Assembly: GCF_003024195.1 (NCBI RefSeq)
Contig: NZ_KZ679044.1
Location: forward strand, 217,186 to 254,436
Reading direction: 5' to 3'
Source: Streptomyces dioscori
GTDB taxonomy: Bacteria; Actinomycetota; Actinomycetes; Streptomycetales; Streptomycetaceae
Length of the DNA stretch: 37,251 nt
In this document: positions 7,169 to 14,754 of the stretch, one piece after another
How positions within the stretch are numbered: the stretch's first letter is position 1
Layout: every line of letters starts with the position of its first letter
The notes under the pieces: generated by a model
The model's database searches: none
What the model saw: only the letters and a program-made list of their open reading frames with translations
What the model was told of the DNA's origin: nothing
Position numbers and translations under genes: made by a program

Positions 7169-7222
7169 TTGACAAGTCAACCTGGCATCTCTAACTTCGA
7201 ACTTGCTAAGTCAACTTGTCAT
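7169..7222 (+). promoter_or_regulatory. Promoter of the transfer operon with two KorSA-like operators
   Basis: TTGACA (7169-7174), 17 bp, TAACTT (7192-7197) is the best promoter-like match I saw in the window. Operator AAGTCAACCTGGCAT (7174-7188) fills the spacer and AAGTCAACTTGTCAT (7208-7222) covers the expected start region. Repression by the upstream GntR protein follows. Confidence 0.72.
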
Positions 7223-7257
7223 GTGGCGAGTTGATCCACTCAGAAGGAGAAATCTCT

Positions 7258-7608
7258 GTGCGTGTGATCCGTATTGACGCCTCGTCCGCCACGATCCTGC
7301 TCACTGAAGCTGCGTCGCCCAAGGTGCGTGACCGGCAGACCGGTGAGATCGCCAAGGACGCCGTGAGCGGCGAGGCACTGATGACTGTCGGTGTCGTCTT
7401 CATCGACGAGGGGGAGTCCTCGCTGATTCAGGTCACCATCCCGGAGAGTGGTGTGACTGACGGGTTGACCGTCGGTGCTCCTGTCTCTCTGCCGGGTCTG
7501 ATCGCGAGGCCCTGGGAAAGCGTGTTCAACGGCCAGCAGCGCCACGGCATCGCCTACCGGGCCGCGGCCATCACTTCGGGCGCCTTCCCGGTCGCCCAGG
7601 CGAGTTGA
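7258..7608 (+). CDS. Conserved small protein of AICEs, first gene of the transfer operon
   Basis: A 116-residue soluble protein, mostly beta by its alternating pattern (VRVIRIDASSATILLTEA, ALMTVGVVFIDEGESSLIQVTIP). The GTG at 7258 sits seven bases after AGAAGGAGA; the upstream ATG at 7222 falls in the operator. The protein is typical of the slot between the repressor and the Tra ATPase in Streptomyces integrative elements. The C-terminal part (GLIARPWESVFNGQQRHGIAYRAAAI) looks conserved in this family. The molecular function is not known to me. Confidence 0.75.
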   Translation: MRVIRIDASSATILLTEAASPKVRDRQTGEIAKDAVSGEALMTVGVVFIDEGESSLIQVTIPESGVTDGLTVGAPVSLPGLIARPWESVFNGQQRHGIAYRAAAITSGAFPVAQAS

Positions 7609-7613
7609 TCGAC

Positions 7614-8924
7614 GTGACCGACCTGGTGACGTTGGCCGAGCTGGGCGGGTCGCTCGCTGCGATAGGCGGTGCGGCTTACGCCCGGCACGCCCACCCGGCG
7701 GCGTACTGGTCCACGGTCGGGCTGCCGGTCTCGGTGGTCCGGCTGATGGCCTCGTACTCCTCGACCATGGACGCGTGCGGTCTGACGGTCGCGCCGTCTC
7801 GGCTGCGGGCACTGGCCGTCAAGGTCACGACTCGCCGTGAGGTCAGGCCTGTGCCTCCGCGTCGGGGCATGATCCGGCCCACCACGACCGGTCTGCGACT
7901 TCGGCTGCGGCTGGCTCCGGGCCAGGAACCGGCGGACGTGGCGGCCTCGGCTGAACGGCTGAGGCACGCCTGGGGCGTTCACGCCGTGTACGTGCGGGAC
8001 GTGAAGCCCGGCGTCGTAGAACTGCGGCTCGTCGGCTTCGATGTACTGCGCAAGGTGCGGATGCCTCGCCGGATCGACGGTGGGTTGCTGCGGGTGCCTG
8101 TGGCGTTAAGGCAGGACGCGACTGCGTTCGTGCGGGACTACCGGGCCGTACCTCATGAACTGGTCCTCGGCGCCACGCTGTCGGGCAAGTCCATGTTCCT
8201 GCGCAACCTGCTGACAGGGCTCGCTGCTCAGCCGGTGGTCCTGGTCGGCATCGACTGCAAGCGCGGTGTTGAGCTGGCGCCGTTCGCCGCCCGGCTCTCC
8301 GCGCTGGCAACCGATCCGGGGCAGGCGGCTCGGCTGCTTCCTGTGCTCGTGAAGGAAATGGAGGACCGGTACGACCTGATCAAGGACCGACAGGGCGTCG
8401 CGCCCGGCACCCCGGACGAGTCGATCACCTCGGACATCTGGGGGCTGCCTGAGAGCGAACGACCGGCCCCCATCGTGCTGTTCATCGACGAAGTGGCCGA
8501 ACTCTTCCTCATCGCCACACGAAAGGAGGAGGAACGGCGGGACGAGATGGTCACGCAGCTCATCCGGCTCGCCCAGCTCGGCCGCGCTGCCGGCATCTAC
8601 CTGGAGGTCTGCGGACAGCGGTTCGGGGCCGAACTGGGCAAGGGCGCGACCATGCTCCGGGCCCAGCTCTCCGGCCGGGTCTGCCACCGCGTCAACGACG
8701 AAGCCTCCGCGAAAATGGCGCTCGGCGACATCGCCCCGGAAGCTGTCGGCGGCGCCTGCGCCATCGCGGCCGAACTGCCCGGCCTGGCCGTCGTCGGTGA
8801 CACCTCCGGCGGCTGGTCCCGCATCCGCACTCCGTACATGACCCTCGCCGACGCTGCGGCCACCTGCCGTGAGACGGCACATCTCGCCCCTGACATACCG
8901 GCGCTGACACCCTTCCGACCCTAG
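7614..8924 (+). CDS. FtsK/SpoIIIE-type DNA translocase (Tra, conjugal transfer)
   Basis: A 436-residue hexameric-ATPase-type protein. Walker A GATLSGKS lies near 186-193 and Walker B IVLFIDEVAEL near 287-297, followed by LIRLAQLGRAAGIYLEVCGQR, the FtsK sensor region. The N-terminal part has a weak hydrophobic segment at most. In Streptomyces elements a single TraB-like FtsK protein moves double-stranded DNA between mycelia. The TTG at 7605 overlaps the previous stop (TTGA), but GTG 7614 gives MTDLVTLAELGG, which resembles relatives as I remember them. No gamma-domain HTH is obvious at the C-terminus. Confidence 0.87.
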   Translation: MTDLVTLAELGGSLAAIGGAAYARHAHPAAYWSTVGLPVSVVRLMASYSSTMDACGLTVAPSRLRALAVKVTTRREVRPVPPRRGMIRPTTTGLRLRLRLAPGQEPADVAASAERLRHAWGVHAVYVRDVKPGVVELRLVGFDVLRKVRMPRRIDGGLLRVPVALRQDATAFVRDYRAVPHELVLGATLSGKSMFLRNLLTGLAAQPVVLVGIDCKRGVELAPFAARLSALATDPGQAARLLPVLVKEMEDRYDLIKDRQGVAPGTPDESITSDIWGLPESERPAPIVLFIDEVAELFLIATRKEEERRDEMVTQLIRLAQLGRAAGIYLEVCGQRFGAELGKGATMLRAQLSGRVCHRVNDEASAKMALGDIAPEAVGGACAIAAELPGLAVVGDTSGGWSRIRTPYMTLADAAATCRETAHLAPDIPALTPFRP

Positions 8925-9073
8925 GTCTCGCCGGTGTCAGTAGCGGCCTCCGAACCGATGGCCGTCCTGCGCCCGGTCGCCGACTGAGGGCATCGCCTCA
9001 ACGGCTGGCGCGGCCGTCCCGCGCCAACTCCCTACCCCCGCCATGCCCGAAACGGACTCGGAAGGAGTCGCCC

Positions 9074-9694
9074 GTGCGTGCCCTGCCCGTCCGCCTCGAC
9101 GCCGTACTCATCCAAGCGCTCATCGCTGCCGCGCTGTCCTTCGCCCACCTGCACGACCTGGCCTCGGCCGCCGGACAGGACGGATGGAAGGCGTGGGCCT
9201 ACCCGGTCTCCGTCGACCTGCTGATGGTGGCGGCCTGGCAGCGACTTCGTTCCGGTGAGGCGAAAGCGGCTGGGTGGTGCTGGTTCCTCGTCGCGCTCAC
9301 CGCCTCGCTCGGCGCCAACATCGCCACGGCTGGACTGCTCAACCTGGACATCGTGCCGGCCTGGCTCCGCATCCTCGTCGCCGGATGGCCCGCCGTCGCC
9401 TTCCTCGGCGGAACTCTGCTCGCCCATGGAGCACTGCCGAGGGCTGAGGGCCCGGCGACGAAGGAAGCAGAGTTCGCCACGACCGTCACTGCGCCCGAGC
9501 TCCCCGCGGCGACGGCTCCGGAGCCTGCCCAGCCCTCAGAACCGTCCGTCCCGCCCGCGCTCGTCGCCCTCGCGCACAAGGTCGCCGACGAACACCGCTC
9601 CCGGACCGGAACCGCCATCGACACCCCGACCCTGCGCGCCCGCCTCGGCGTACCCGCGCCGCTCGCCGAAGCCATCGCCGCACAACTCAGCTGA
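9074..9694 (+). CDS. DUF2637 membrane protein (SpdB2-like spreading protein)
   Basis: A 206-residue protein with four hydrophobic segments in the first ~120 residues (LIQALIAAALSFAHLHDLA; AYPVSVDLLMVAAW; WCWFLVALTASLGANIATAGLL; ILVAGWPAVAFLGGTLLAHG). A Pro/Ala-rich linker and a C-terminal helical tail (TLRARLGVPAPLAEAIAA) that resembles a small HTH follow. GTG 9074 lies seven bases behind GAAGGAG. DUF2637/SpdB2 proteins are thought to help plasmid DNA spread within recipient hyphae, working with the FtsK-like Tra protein. Confidence 0.82.
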   Translation: MRALPVRLDAVLIQALIAAALSFAHLHDLASAAGQDGWKAWAYPVSVDLLMVAAWQRLRSGEAKAAGWCWFLVALTASLGANIATAGLLNLDIVPAWLRILVAGWPAVAFLGGTLLAHGALPRAEGPATKEAEFATTVTAPELPAATAPEPAQPSEPSVPPALVALAHKVADEHRSRTGTAIDTPTLRARLGVPAPLAEAIAAQLS

Positions 9695-9713
9695 CCCCGG
9701 AGGACTTTCCACC

Positions 9714-9941
9714 TTGCGCCCGACCACGCTCCGCGCACTCAAGCGCGCCGCCGAGCTGACCCGACAGAACCGCCTCACCGAAGCCGTGCTGATCGCCGAA
9801 CCCGTGATCCTCGCCGCCGACAGCTACGAGGGCGACGAGATCTTGCGCTGGCTCGCCGACCACGTCGCCGACTTCACCGGAGAAAACCACGACGACCACG
9901 ACCGCTGTCATGGCCACGACAGCCCGAAGGAGGCCACCTGA
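9714..9941 (+). CDS. Small helical protein with His/Asp-rich tail
   Basis: A 75-residue protein that starts with TTG nine bases after CGGAGGAC. The first ~55 residues are helical (LRALKRAAELTRQNRLTEAVLIAEPVILAADSYEGDEILRWLADHV). The tail is rich in His and Asp (ENHDDHDRCHGHDS), which suggests metal binding. The stop overlaps the next ATG as TGATG. It is a transfer-operon gene of unknown function. Confidence 0.65.
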   Translation: MRPTTLRALKRAAELTRQNRLTEAVLIAEPVILAADSYEGDEILRWLADHVADFTGENHDDHDRCHGHDSPKEAT

Positions 9942-10129
9942 TGCCCGCCAACCGCCGTTTCCGCAACGTCGTCCGCATCGGCCCCGTCCAGGTCGCCACG
10001 TACTACGACGGCCGGGGCCACGAGAAGCACACCGCCGCCTGTACGGCTCCGCGCTGCGGCTTTTCCACGGACTACGACAGCCGCGCCGCCGCCGAGCTGG
10101 CCGCCCGTACCCACCGCTGCCGCGCCTGA
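9941..10129 (+). CDS. Mobile element transfer protein (SpdA/SpdB-like, small)
   Basis: A 62-residue basic protein (MPANRRFRNVVRIGPVQVATYYD...). It has two cysteine/histidine pairs (CTAPRCGF and THRC) that could bind zinc. Proteins of this size and sequence are found at this position in Streptomyces integrative elements. Strong GAAGGAGG site; one-base overlap with the previous gene. Confidence 0.75.
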   Translation: MPANRRFRNVVRIGPVQVATYYDGRGHEKHTAACTAPRCGFSTDYDSRAAAELAARTHRCRA

Positions 10130-10145
10130 CCGCTGAGGAGTCCCT

Positions 10146-10340
10146 GTGACCGTCTCACTGCCGCTCGTCTTCGTCCTGGGCGTCGTCGCCTGGGCCGCGA
10201 TCAAGTTCCTCGGCGTACGCCTCTGGGTCGCCGCGGTGATCGCCCTGTTCGGCTTCTGGCTCTCGCACACGATCCTCGCCCCCGCCATCGAGTCCGGCAC
10301 CCGTTCCGGGGTCGACGTCGTCAACGGCACCAACGACTGA
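10146..10340 (+). CDS. Small two-helix membrane protein (Spd-like)
   Basis: A 64-residue protein with two hydrophobic helices (LPLVFVLGVVAWAAIKFLG and LWVAAVIALFGFWLSHTILAPA). GTG 10146 follows GAGGAG. It belongs to the tightly packed spread genes; the specific role is unknown. Confidence 0.7.
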   Translation: MTVSLPLVFVLGVVAWAAIKFLGVRLWVAAVIALFGFWLSHTILAPAIESGTRSGVDVVNGTND

Positions 10341-10352
10341 GAGGAGTCCCCC

Positions 10353-10613
10353 ATGTTCCGCCCCAAGCTGCCCGACGCTCCGCCCGTGCCGACCACCGTC
10401 ACCACTCAGCAGCACGTACAGGCTCCGGCCGTTCCGTCCGCCGGCCGCCCGGTCGCTCCGTACGTGGGTCTCGGAGTGGGAGCGGTCGCTGCCGTGGTCG
10501 TTGTCGGCGTCGTCCTCACCGCGCTCCTGGCGGCCGTCGCCGTCACGGCTGTCTCGGTCGCCATCGCCGCCGTGGTCCTGCGCTCGCTCGTCAACGACGC
10601 CAACAGGCGCTGA
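10353..10613 (+). CDS. SpdB3-like small membrane protein
   Basis: An 86-residue protein: a polar Pro-rich N-terminus (about 1-35) and one or two long hydrophobic helices (YVGLGVGAVAAVVVVGVVL, then LLAAVAVTAVSVAIAAVVL). The ATG follows GAGGAGT. The position before the initiator gene fits the spread genes of pSAM2-type elements. Confidence 0.72.
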   Translation: MFRPKLPDAPPVPTTVTTQQHVQAPAVPSAGRPVAPYVGLGVGAVAAVVVVGVVLTALLAAVAVTAVSVAIAAVVLRSLVNDANRR

Positions 10614-10743
10614 CCGGCCACCGGGGCGGCAACAACGCCGCCAAGCATCCGCCGCCCCGGGGCCGTCCCTCCCAACCGCGAAACAGCCGAAAGGAACTCC
10701 CATCATCACCCGGCAGACTCCGCCTCCGCTGGCGGAACTCTCC

Positions 10744-12042
10744 ATGCTGGCCTCCCTCGGCACCATGCCCGAGCTGGCCCGGCAGCTGTCCGGCCTGGGC
10801 GGCTGTACCCGTCCCGTACGCCTCGACGGCCACCGCACGGAATACGAGATCAACAAGGCAACCGGTGAGATCGGCCGCACCCTGCACCACCTGGACTCGG
10901 CCACCCTCCCCGCTGGTCAACTCCTCATCCGCTGCAACAACCGCCGTGCCACACGCTGTGCAGCCTGCGCGGAGACGTACCGACGTGACACCTACCACCT
11001 GATCACCGCCGGACTCCGCGGCGGAAAAGGCACTCCCGAACAAGTCGGCACCCACCCGCGTGTGTTCGCCACCTTCACTGCCCCGGGCTTCGGGCCGGTC
11101 CACAACCGTCCGTCGAGCGGTCGCGTCTGCCGCTGCGGCACTCGGCATGACCAGGAGGACGCAGCGCTGGGCACACCTCTCGCCCCTGACAGGTACGACT
11201 ACGAAGCGGCCGTTCTCTGGAACGCCCATGCCGGGGCTCTTTGGCGTCGGTTCTCCATCTACCTGCGCCGAGAGGTCGCCAAGCGCGCTGGCCTCACCCA
11301 ACGCGCCTTCCGTAAGCACGCGCGCATCTCGTTCGCCAAGGTCGCCGAGTACCAGAAGCGCGGAGCCGTCCACTTCCATGCGGTCGTCCGCCTCGACGGC
11401 CCCGAGGGCGGCGAAACCGCCCCTCCCACCTGGGCCACCGCCGAACTGCTCACCGACGCCATCGGCGCTGCCGCCCGTACGGCACGAGTCGACGGCCCGG
11501 TCATCGACGACCGCGCGCACGCCTTCGCCTTCGGCCGTCAACTCGACGTCCGGACCATCCGCACCGCCGACTTCGACGGCGGCCAGGAGCTGACCGAACG
11601 GGCCGTAGCGGCGTACATCGCCAAGTACGCGACCAAGGGCGCCGAGACAGCGACCGGCACCCTCGACCGGCCGATCAGGTTCCTCGCCGAGCTGGCGCAA
11701 GCCAAGCTGACCGACCACGCCCGGCGCATGATCCGCACGGCGTGGACCCTCGGCGGGCGCAAGGAACTGGCAGACCTCCGCCTCCAGGCCTGGGCCCACA
11801 TGCTCGGCTTTCGCGGCCACTTCTCCACCAAGTCCCGCCGCTACTCCACCACCCTCGGCGCACTCCGCACAGCTCGTGCCGACTGGCGTCGAGAACAGGC
11901 GAACCCCATCGCGCAGGACCCGGACAGCACGCTCGTCCTCGCTCACTGGGTCTTCGCCGGTACAGGCCTCAGCGCTGGTGAGACCTGGCTCGCCGCGTCC
12001 CTCGAACCCGCTCCCGGAACGGAAGGAGAACCGACCGCATGA
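10744..12042 (+). CDS. RepSA-type replication initiator (HUH-like)
   Basis: 432 residues from the first canonical in-frame ATG. It has a cysteine cluster (RCNNRRATRCAACAETYRRD near 60-80), an HUH-type metal motif VHFHAVVRLDG (His210 and His212) and a candidate catalytic tyrosine in AYIAKYATKG (Tyr291, or Tyr295). These are features of rolling-circle initiators such as pSAM2 RepSA. The start is odd. The best ribosome site, AAAGGA at 10690-10695, is correctly spaced for an ATC codon at 10702 that is in frame (I-I-T-R-Q...), while ATG 10744 has only GGCGGA in front. The stop overlaps the excisionase start as ATGA. Confidence 0.85.
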   Translation: MLASLGTMPELARQLSGLGGCTRPVRLDGHRTEYEINKATGEIGRTLHHLDSATLPAGQLLIRCNNRRATRCAACAETYRRDTYHLITAGLRGGKGTPEQVGTHPRVFATFTAPGFGPVHNRPSSGRVCRCGTRHDQEDAALGTPLAPDRYDYEAAVLWNAHAGALWRRFSIYLRREVAKRAGLTQRAFRKHARISFAKVAEYQKRGAVHFHAVVRLDGPEGGETAPPTWATAELLTDAIGAAARTARVDGPVIDDRAHAFAFGRQLDVRTIRTADFDGGQELTERAVAAYIAKYATKGAETATGTLDRPIRFLAELAQAKLTDHARRMIRTAWTLGGRKELADLRLQAWAHMLGFRGHFSTKSRRYSTTLGALRTARADWRREQANPIAQDPDSTLVLAHWVFAGTGLSAGETWLAASLEPAPGTEGEPTA

Positions 12043-12251
12043 CCGAGCGCTATCTGTCCGTCGACCAGGTCGCCGAGCTGCTCGGCACGACCGCCCGCTT
12101 CCCCCGGCGGCTGATCGAGGAGCGGCGCATCCGGTACGTGAAGGTTGGCCGGCACGTCCGCATCCCTGAGAGCGCGGTCGCGGAGTTCATCGCGTCGCGC
12201 ACCGTAGAGCCGATCCGGCTCCGTCGCTCCGGTCTTCGGAGGGCTGCCTGA
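12039..12251 (+). CDS. xis: Excisionase (MerR-like HTH, Xis)
   Basis: A 70-residue DNA-binding protein with the DUF/helix-turn-helix_17 pattern: YLSVDQVAELLGT at 5-17 and RIRYVKVGRHVRIPESAVAEFI at 35-56. These small proteins direct the integrase towards excision. ATG overlaps the initiator stop (ATGA), and its own stop overlaps the integrase ATG (TGATG), so rep, xis and int are a translationally coupled unit. Confidence 0.85.
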   Translation: MTERYLSVDQVAELLGTTARFPRRLIEERRIRYVKVGRHVRIPESAVAEFIASRTVEPIRLRRSGLRRAA

Positions 12252-13417
12252 TGGCCAACACGCGGGGGAGGAGGCGCCGCTTCGGCGCGGTGAGGCAGTA
12301 CCGGTCGGGCTCCTGGACGGCTTCGTACCTCGGGCCCGACGGTGAGCGCATCCGTGCGGACGAGACCTTCGAGACGAAGAAGGACGCTGAGGTCTGGCTG
12401 TCCCAGGTCGAGGCGGATCTCAGCCGCGGGGACTGGCGGGCTCCCGACGTGGGGGCCGTCAACTTCCGTATCTACGCGGAGAAGTGGGTCGAGGAGCGGG
12501 AGCTGGCCGTTCGCACCGTAGACCTGTACAAGCACCTTCTACGGCTCCACATCCTTCCGACCTTTGGTGCGCTCGACCTGGACGAGATCACCGCTCCCCG
12601 CGTCCGTGAATGGCGCGCTGAGCGGCTTCGCACCACCAAGGCCAAGACCACCGTTGCCAAGGCGTATCGCCTCCTCAAGGGCATCTTCGAGACGGCGGTT
12701 GATGACGACCTGGTGAGTCGCAATCCGTGCCGGATCAAAGGTGCGGGTAAAGAGTTCGCCGCTGAGCGGCGCATCGCCACCGTCGCCCAGGTCGACGCTC
12801 TCGCCGACGCGATCGGTATCCGCTGGCGGCTCATGGTCTACCTCGGCGCGTACGGCCCCATGCGGCCCGAGGAACTGGCCGGCCTGCGCCGACGGGACGT
12901 CGACCTCGACAACCTCGTCATCCGCGTCCGCGTCGCCGAACCGGAACGGACCAACGGTAAGCGTGCTCCTGGCGAGACCAAGTCCGATGCGGGTGTCCGA
13001 GCTGTCGTCCTCCCGGCCTTCCTGCGGAAGGAGGCGAGGCAGCATCTTGCTTGGTTCGCCGAGAAGGGGCCTGACGGCCTGCTCTTCGTGGGGGAAAAAG
13101 GGGCGCCCTTTCGACGTACGTCCTTCGGCCGGAAGTGGCGTCGGGCTCGTGTCGCCGCCGGCCTTCCGGACGGCTTTCGCTTCTACGACCTTCGTCACAC
13201 CGGCCACACTCTCTCGACCCGCTCGGGCGCCACCCTCAAGGACACGATGGTCCGGGCCGGGCAGTCCTCCGAGAAGGCCGCGCTGATCTATCAACACTCC
13301 GACGAGGAGCGGCAGCGCGACGTGGCGGCCGGGCTCGACGACCTGGTCCGGGCCGAGCGTGCGAAGCACCACAGCGAGGACTATGCGCATCACCCGGAGG
13401 AGCCCACCGGCAGCTAG
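12251..13417 (+). CDS. int: Tyrosine site-specific integrase
   Basis: A 388-residue recombinase. It has an N-terminal arm-type binding region (residues 1-60, with GSWTASYLGPDG), a SAM-like core-binding domain (about 70-170) and the catalytic domain (about 175-370). Catalytic residues visible are Arg205 (GPMRPEELAGL), Arg315 with His316 (YDLRHTGH) and Tyr347 (ALIYQH). The first histidine of the usual HxLR box is Tyr312 here. It is coupled to xis and ends 90 bp from the 3' end of tRNA-Gly, as expected for integration at that gene. Confidence 0.93.
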   Translation: MANTRGRRRRFGAVRQYRSGSWTASYLGPDGERIRADETFETKKDAEVWLSQVEADLSRGDWRAPDVGAVNFRIYAEKWVEERELAVRTVDLYKHLLRLHILPTFGALDLDEITAPRVREWRAERLRTTKAKTTVAKAYRLLKGIFETAVDDDLVSRNPCRIKGAGKEFAAERRIATVAQVDALADAIGIRWRLMVYLGAYGPMRPEELAGLRRRDVDLDNLVIRVRVAEPERTNGKRAPGETKSDAGVRAVVLPAFLRKEARQHLAWFAEKGPDGLLFVGEKGAPFRRTSFGRKWRRARVAAGLPDGFRFYDLRHTGHTLSTRSGATLKDTMVRAGQSSEKAALIYQHSDEERQRDVAAGLDDLVRAERAKHHSEDYAHHPEEPTGS

Positions 13418-13474
13418 CCGAGCCCTATGGTGCGGATGTGGTGCGCGCCCCGCTCACCGGTCTAGACAACAAGA

Positions 13475-13501
13475 AACCCCCGGGTCAATGACCTGGGGGT
13501 T
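13475..13501 (-). terminator. Rho-independent-type terminator of tRNA-Gly
   Basis: AACCCCCGGGTCA and TGACCTGGGGGTT pair over 13 bp with one G-T pair and a minimal loop. On the minus strand the stem is followed by TCTTGTTG, a short U-rich tail. It lies directly after the tRNA and may also be part of the attachment site. Confidence 0.72.
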
Positions 13502-13506
13502 CTGCA

Positions 13507-13580
13507 TGGAGCGGGTGACGAGAATCGAACTCGCACTCTCAGCTTGGGAAGCTGATGTTCTACCACTAAACTACACCCGC
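13507..13580 (-). tRNA. tRNA-Gly (anticodon CCC), probable attachment site
   Basis: The cloverleaf folds with acceptor stem GCGGGTG/CACCCGC, anticodon stem TCAGC/GCTGA around loop TTCCCAA (anticodon CCC), and T arm with GTTCGATTC. Discriminator T and an encoded CCA end the gene (13507-13509 on the plus strand is TGG). The 3' end points to the integrase gene, the usual geometry when an AICE has integrated by recombination in the tRNA 3' half. Confidence 0.95.
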
Positions 13581-13853
13581 GTAAGACGCCGGATTTGTGT
13601 CGTTCGGGCCGGTGTCGGAAACGCGGATTCACCATACCCCATGCCAGGCCCCCGGTGCTGAAGCCGTGGGGCCCAGGGGCGTTTCGGGGGGTGGACGGGG
13701 CTGCGATGCGCGGGAGTTGGGGCGTACGGTGGGGGAGCTGGAGAGGGGTCAGGCGGGATCGGAGTGCCGCCTGGAAGGCCGTCCCTTTCATCCCGTAATG
13801 TGGCTTCCTCTTCAGTCAGACGCGGCTCTTGGGGAAGGGACTCTGAGGACTTG

Positions 13854-14015
13854 ATGGAACGCAGCACCGTCGTCCGTTGTGCCGAGGGGCACGTATTCAG
13901 CACCGCATCACTTCCGATGCAGCAGGCCGATCGGCTCGGTCCTGGCCGGCTGATCCGTTGTCCCAGGTGCACCCGGCTCCGCAATGTCGTACCCGTGGAG
14001 TTCGAGAAGCGCTGA
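13854..14015 (+). CDS. Small zinc-ribbon-like protein
   Basis: A 53-residue protein with Cys9 and His13 (CAEGH) and a second pair CPRC near 40-43, a C/H-type zinc ribbon pattern. It ends in VVPVEFEKR. The ATG at 13854 has GAGGAC in front. It lies upstream of dcd on the same strand, separated by about 125 bp. The function is unknown. Confidence 0.68.
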   Translation: MERSTVVRCAEGHVFSTASLPMQQADRLGPGRLIRCPRCTRLRNVVPVEFEKR

Positions 14016-14140
14016 CCGCAACGACGCGGTCGGGCAGCCAGTGGGTCAGTAGGTCGAGTAGCGCAGTGGTTCAGGAGCCCGTGGGGCCGTCACGATCGCC
14101 GGATTGTGGTGGGCCCGCGGGCTCTGCGTATCCTCGGGGC

Positions 14141-14716
14141 GTGCTTCTCTCTGACAAGGACATCCGGGCCGAGATCGACGCCGGGCGTGTGCGGATCGAC
14201 CCCTACGACGAATCCATGGTGCAGCCCTCAAGCATCGACGTGCGGCTCGACCGCTACTTCCGGGTGTTCGAGAACCACCGCTACCCCCATATCGACCCCT
14301 CCGTGGAGCAGGCGGACCTGACGCGGCTCGTCGAGCCCGAGGGGGACGAGCCGTTCATCCTGCACCCCGGGGAGTTCGTGCTGGCGAGCACGTACGAGGT
14401 GATCTCGCTTCCCGACGACCTCGCGTCGCGGCTTGAGGGCAAGAGCTCGCTCGGGCGCCTCGGGCTCGTCACGCACTCCACCGCCGGGTTCATCGACCCG
14501 GGGTTCTCCGGGCACGTGACCCTTGAGCTGTCCAACCTCGCGACCCTGCCCATCAAGCTCTGGCCGGGGATGAAGATCGGGCAGCTGTGCATGTTCCAGC
14601 TCAGCTCGGCGGCCGAGTTCCCGTACGGCAGCGACCGGTACGGGTCCCGCTACCAGGGGCAGCGCGGTCCGACCGCCTCCCGCTCCTTCCTCAATTTCCA
14701 TCGGACCCAGGTGTGA
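14141..14716 (+). CDS. dcd: dCTP deaminase
   Basis: A 191-residue trimeric enzyme that deaminates dCTP, feeding dTMP synthesis. It starts MLLSDKDIRAEIDAGRV from GTG 14141 and contains the family signature SSLGRLGLVTHSTAGF followed by IDPGFSGHVTLELSN, which carries the catalytic Ser, Arg and Glu residues. The length fits the 190-residue actinobacterial form; the Mycobacterium tuberculosis enzyme of this type is a bifunctional dCTP deaminase/dUTPase, so that activity is possible here. The stop codon overlaps a GTG that is in frame with the following phosphoribosyltransferase. Confidence 0.96.
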   Translation: MLLSDKDIRAEIDAGRVRIDPYDESMVQPSSIDVRLDRYFRVFENHRYPHIDPSVEQADLTRLVEPEGDEPFILHPGEFVLASTYEVISLPDDLASRLEGKSSLGRLGLVTHSTAGFIDPGFSGHVTLELSNLATLPIKLWPGMKIGQLCMFQLSSAAEFPYGSDRYGSRYQGQRGPTASRSFLNFHRTQV

Positions 14717-14754
14717 GCGGGAGTGGGAGCGGCAGCGGCAGCGGGACGGACAGC

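Larger units (their letters stand above)
6367..13580. mobile_element. pSAM2-like actinomycete integrative and conjugative element (core); left end not found
   Basis: The order GntR repressor, conserved small protein, FtsK/Tra, DUF2637 Spd-like, small Spd-like proteins, RepSA-type initiator, excisionase, integrase, tRNA is that of AICEs of the pSAM2 type. Integrase sits next to the tRNA-Gly 3' end. Limits given are from the first KorSA-like operator to the tRNA. The true left end may lie further left, because I found no second copy of the tRNA 3' segment in 1-6400. The genes at 1-6343 may therefore be cargo. Confidence 0.8.

Noticed and set aside
10501..12042. Initiator gene starting at 10501
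   Set aside because: The first part is the shifted frame of the small membrane protein gene 10353-10613; no start codon suits it there.
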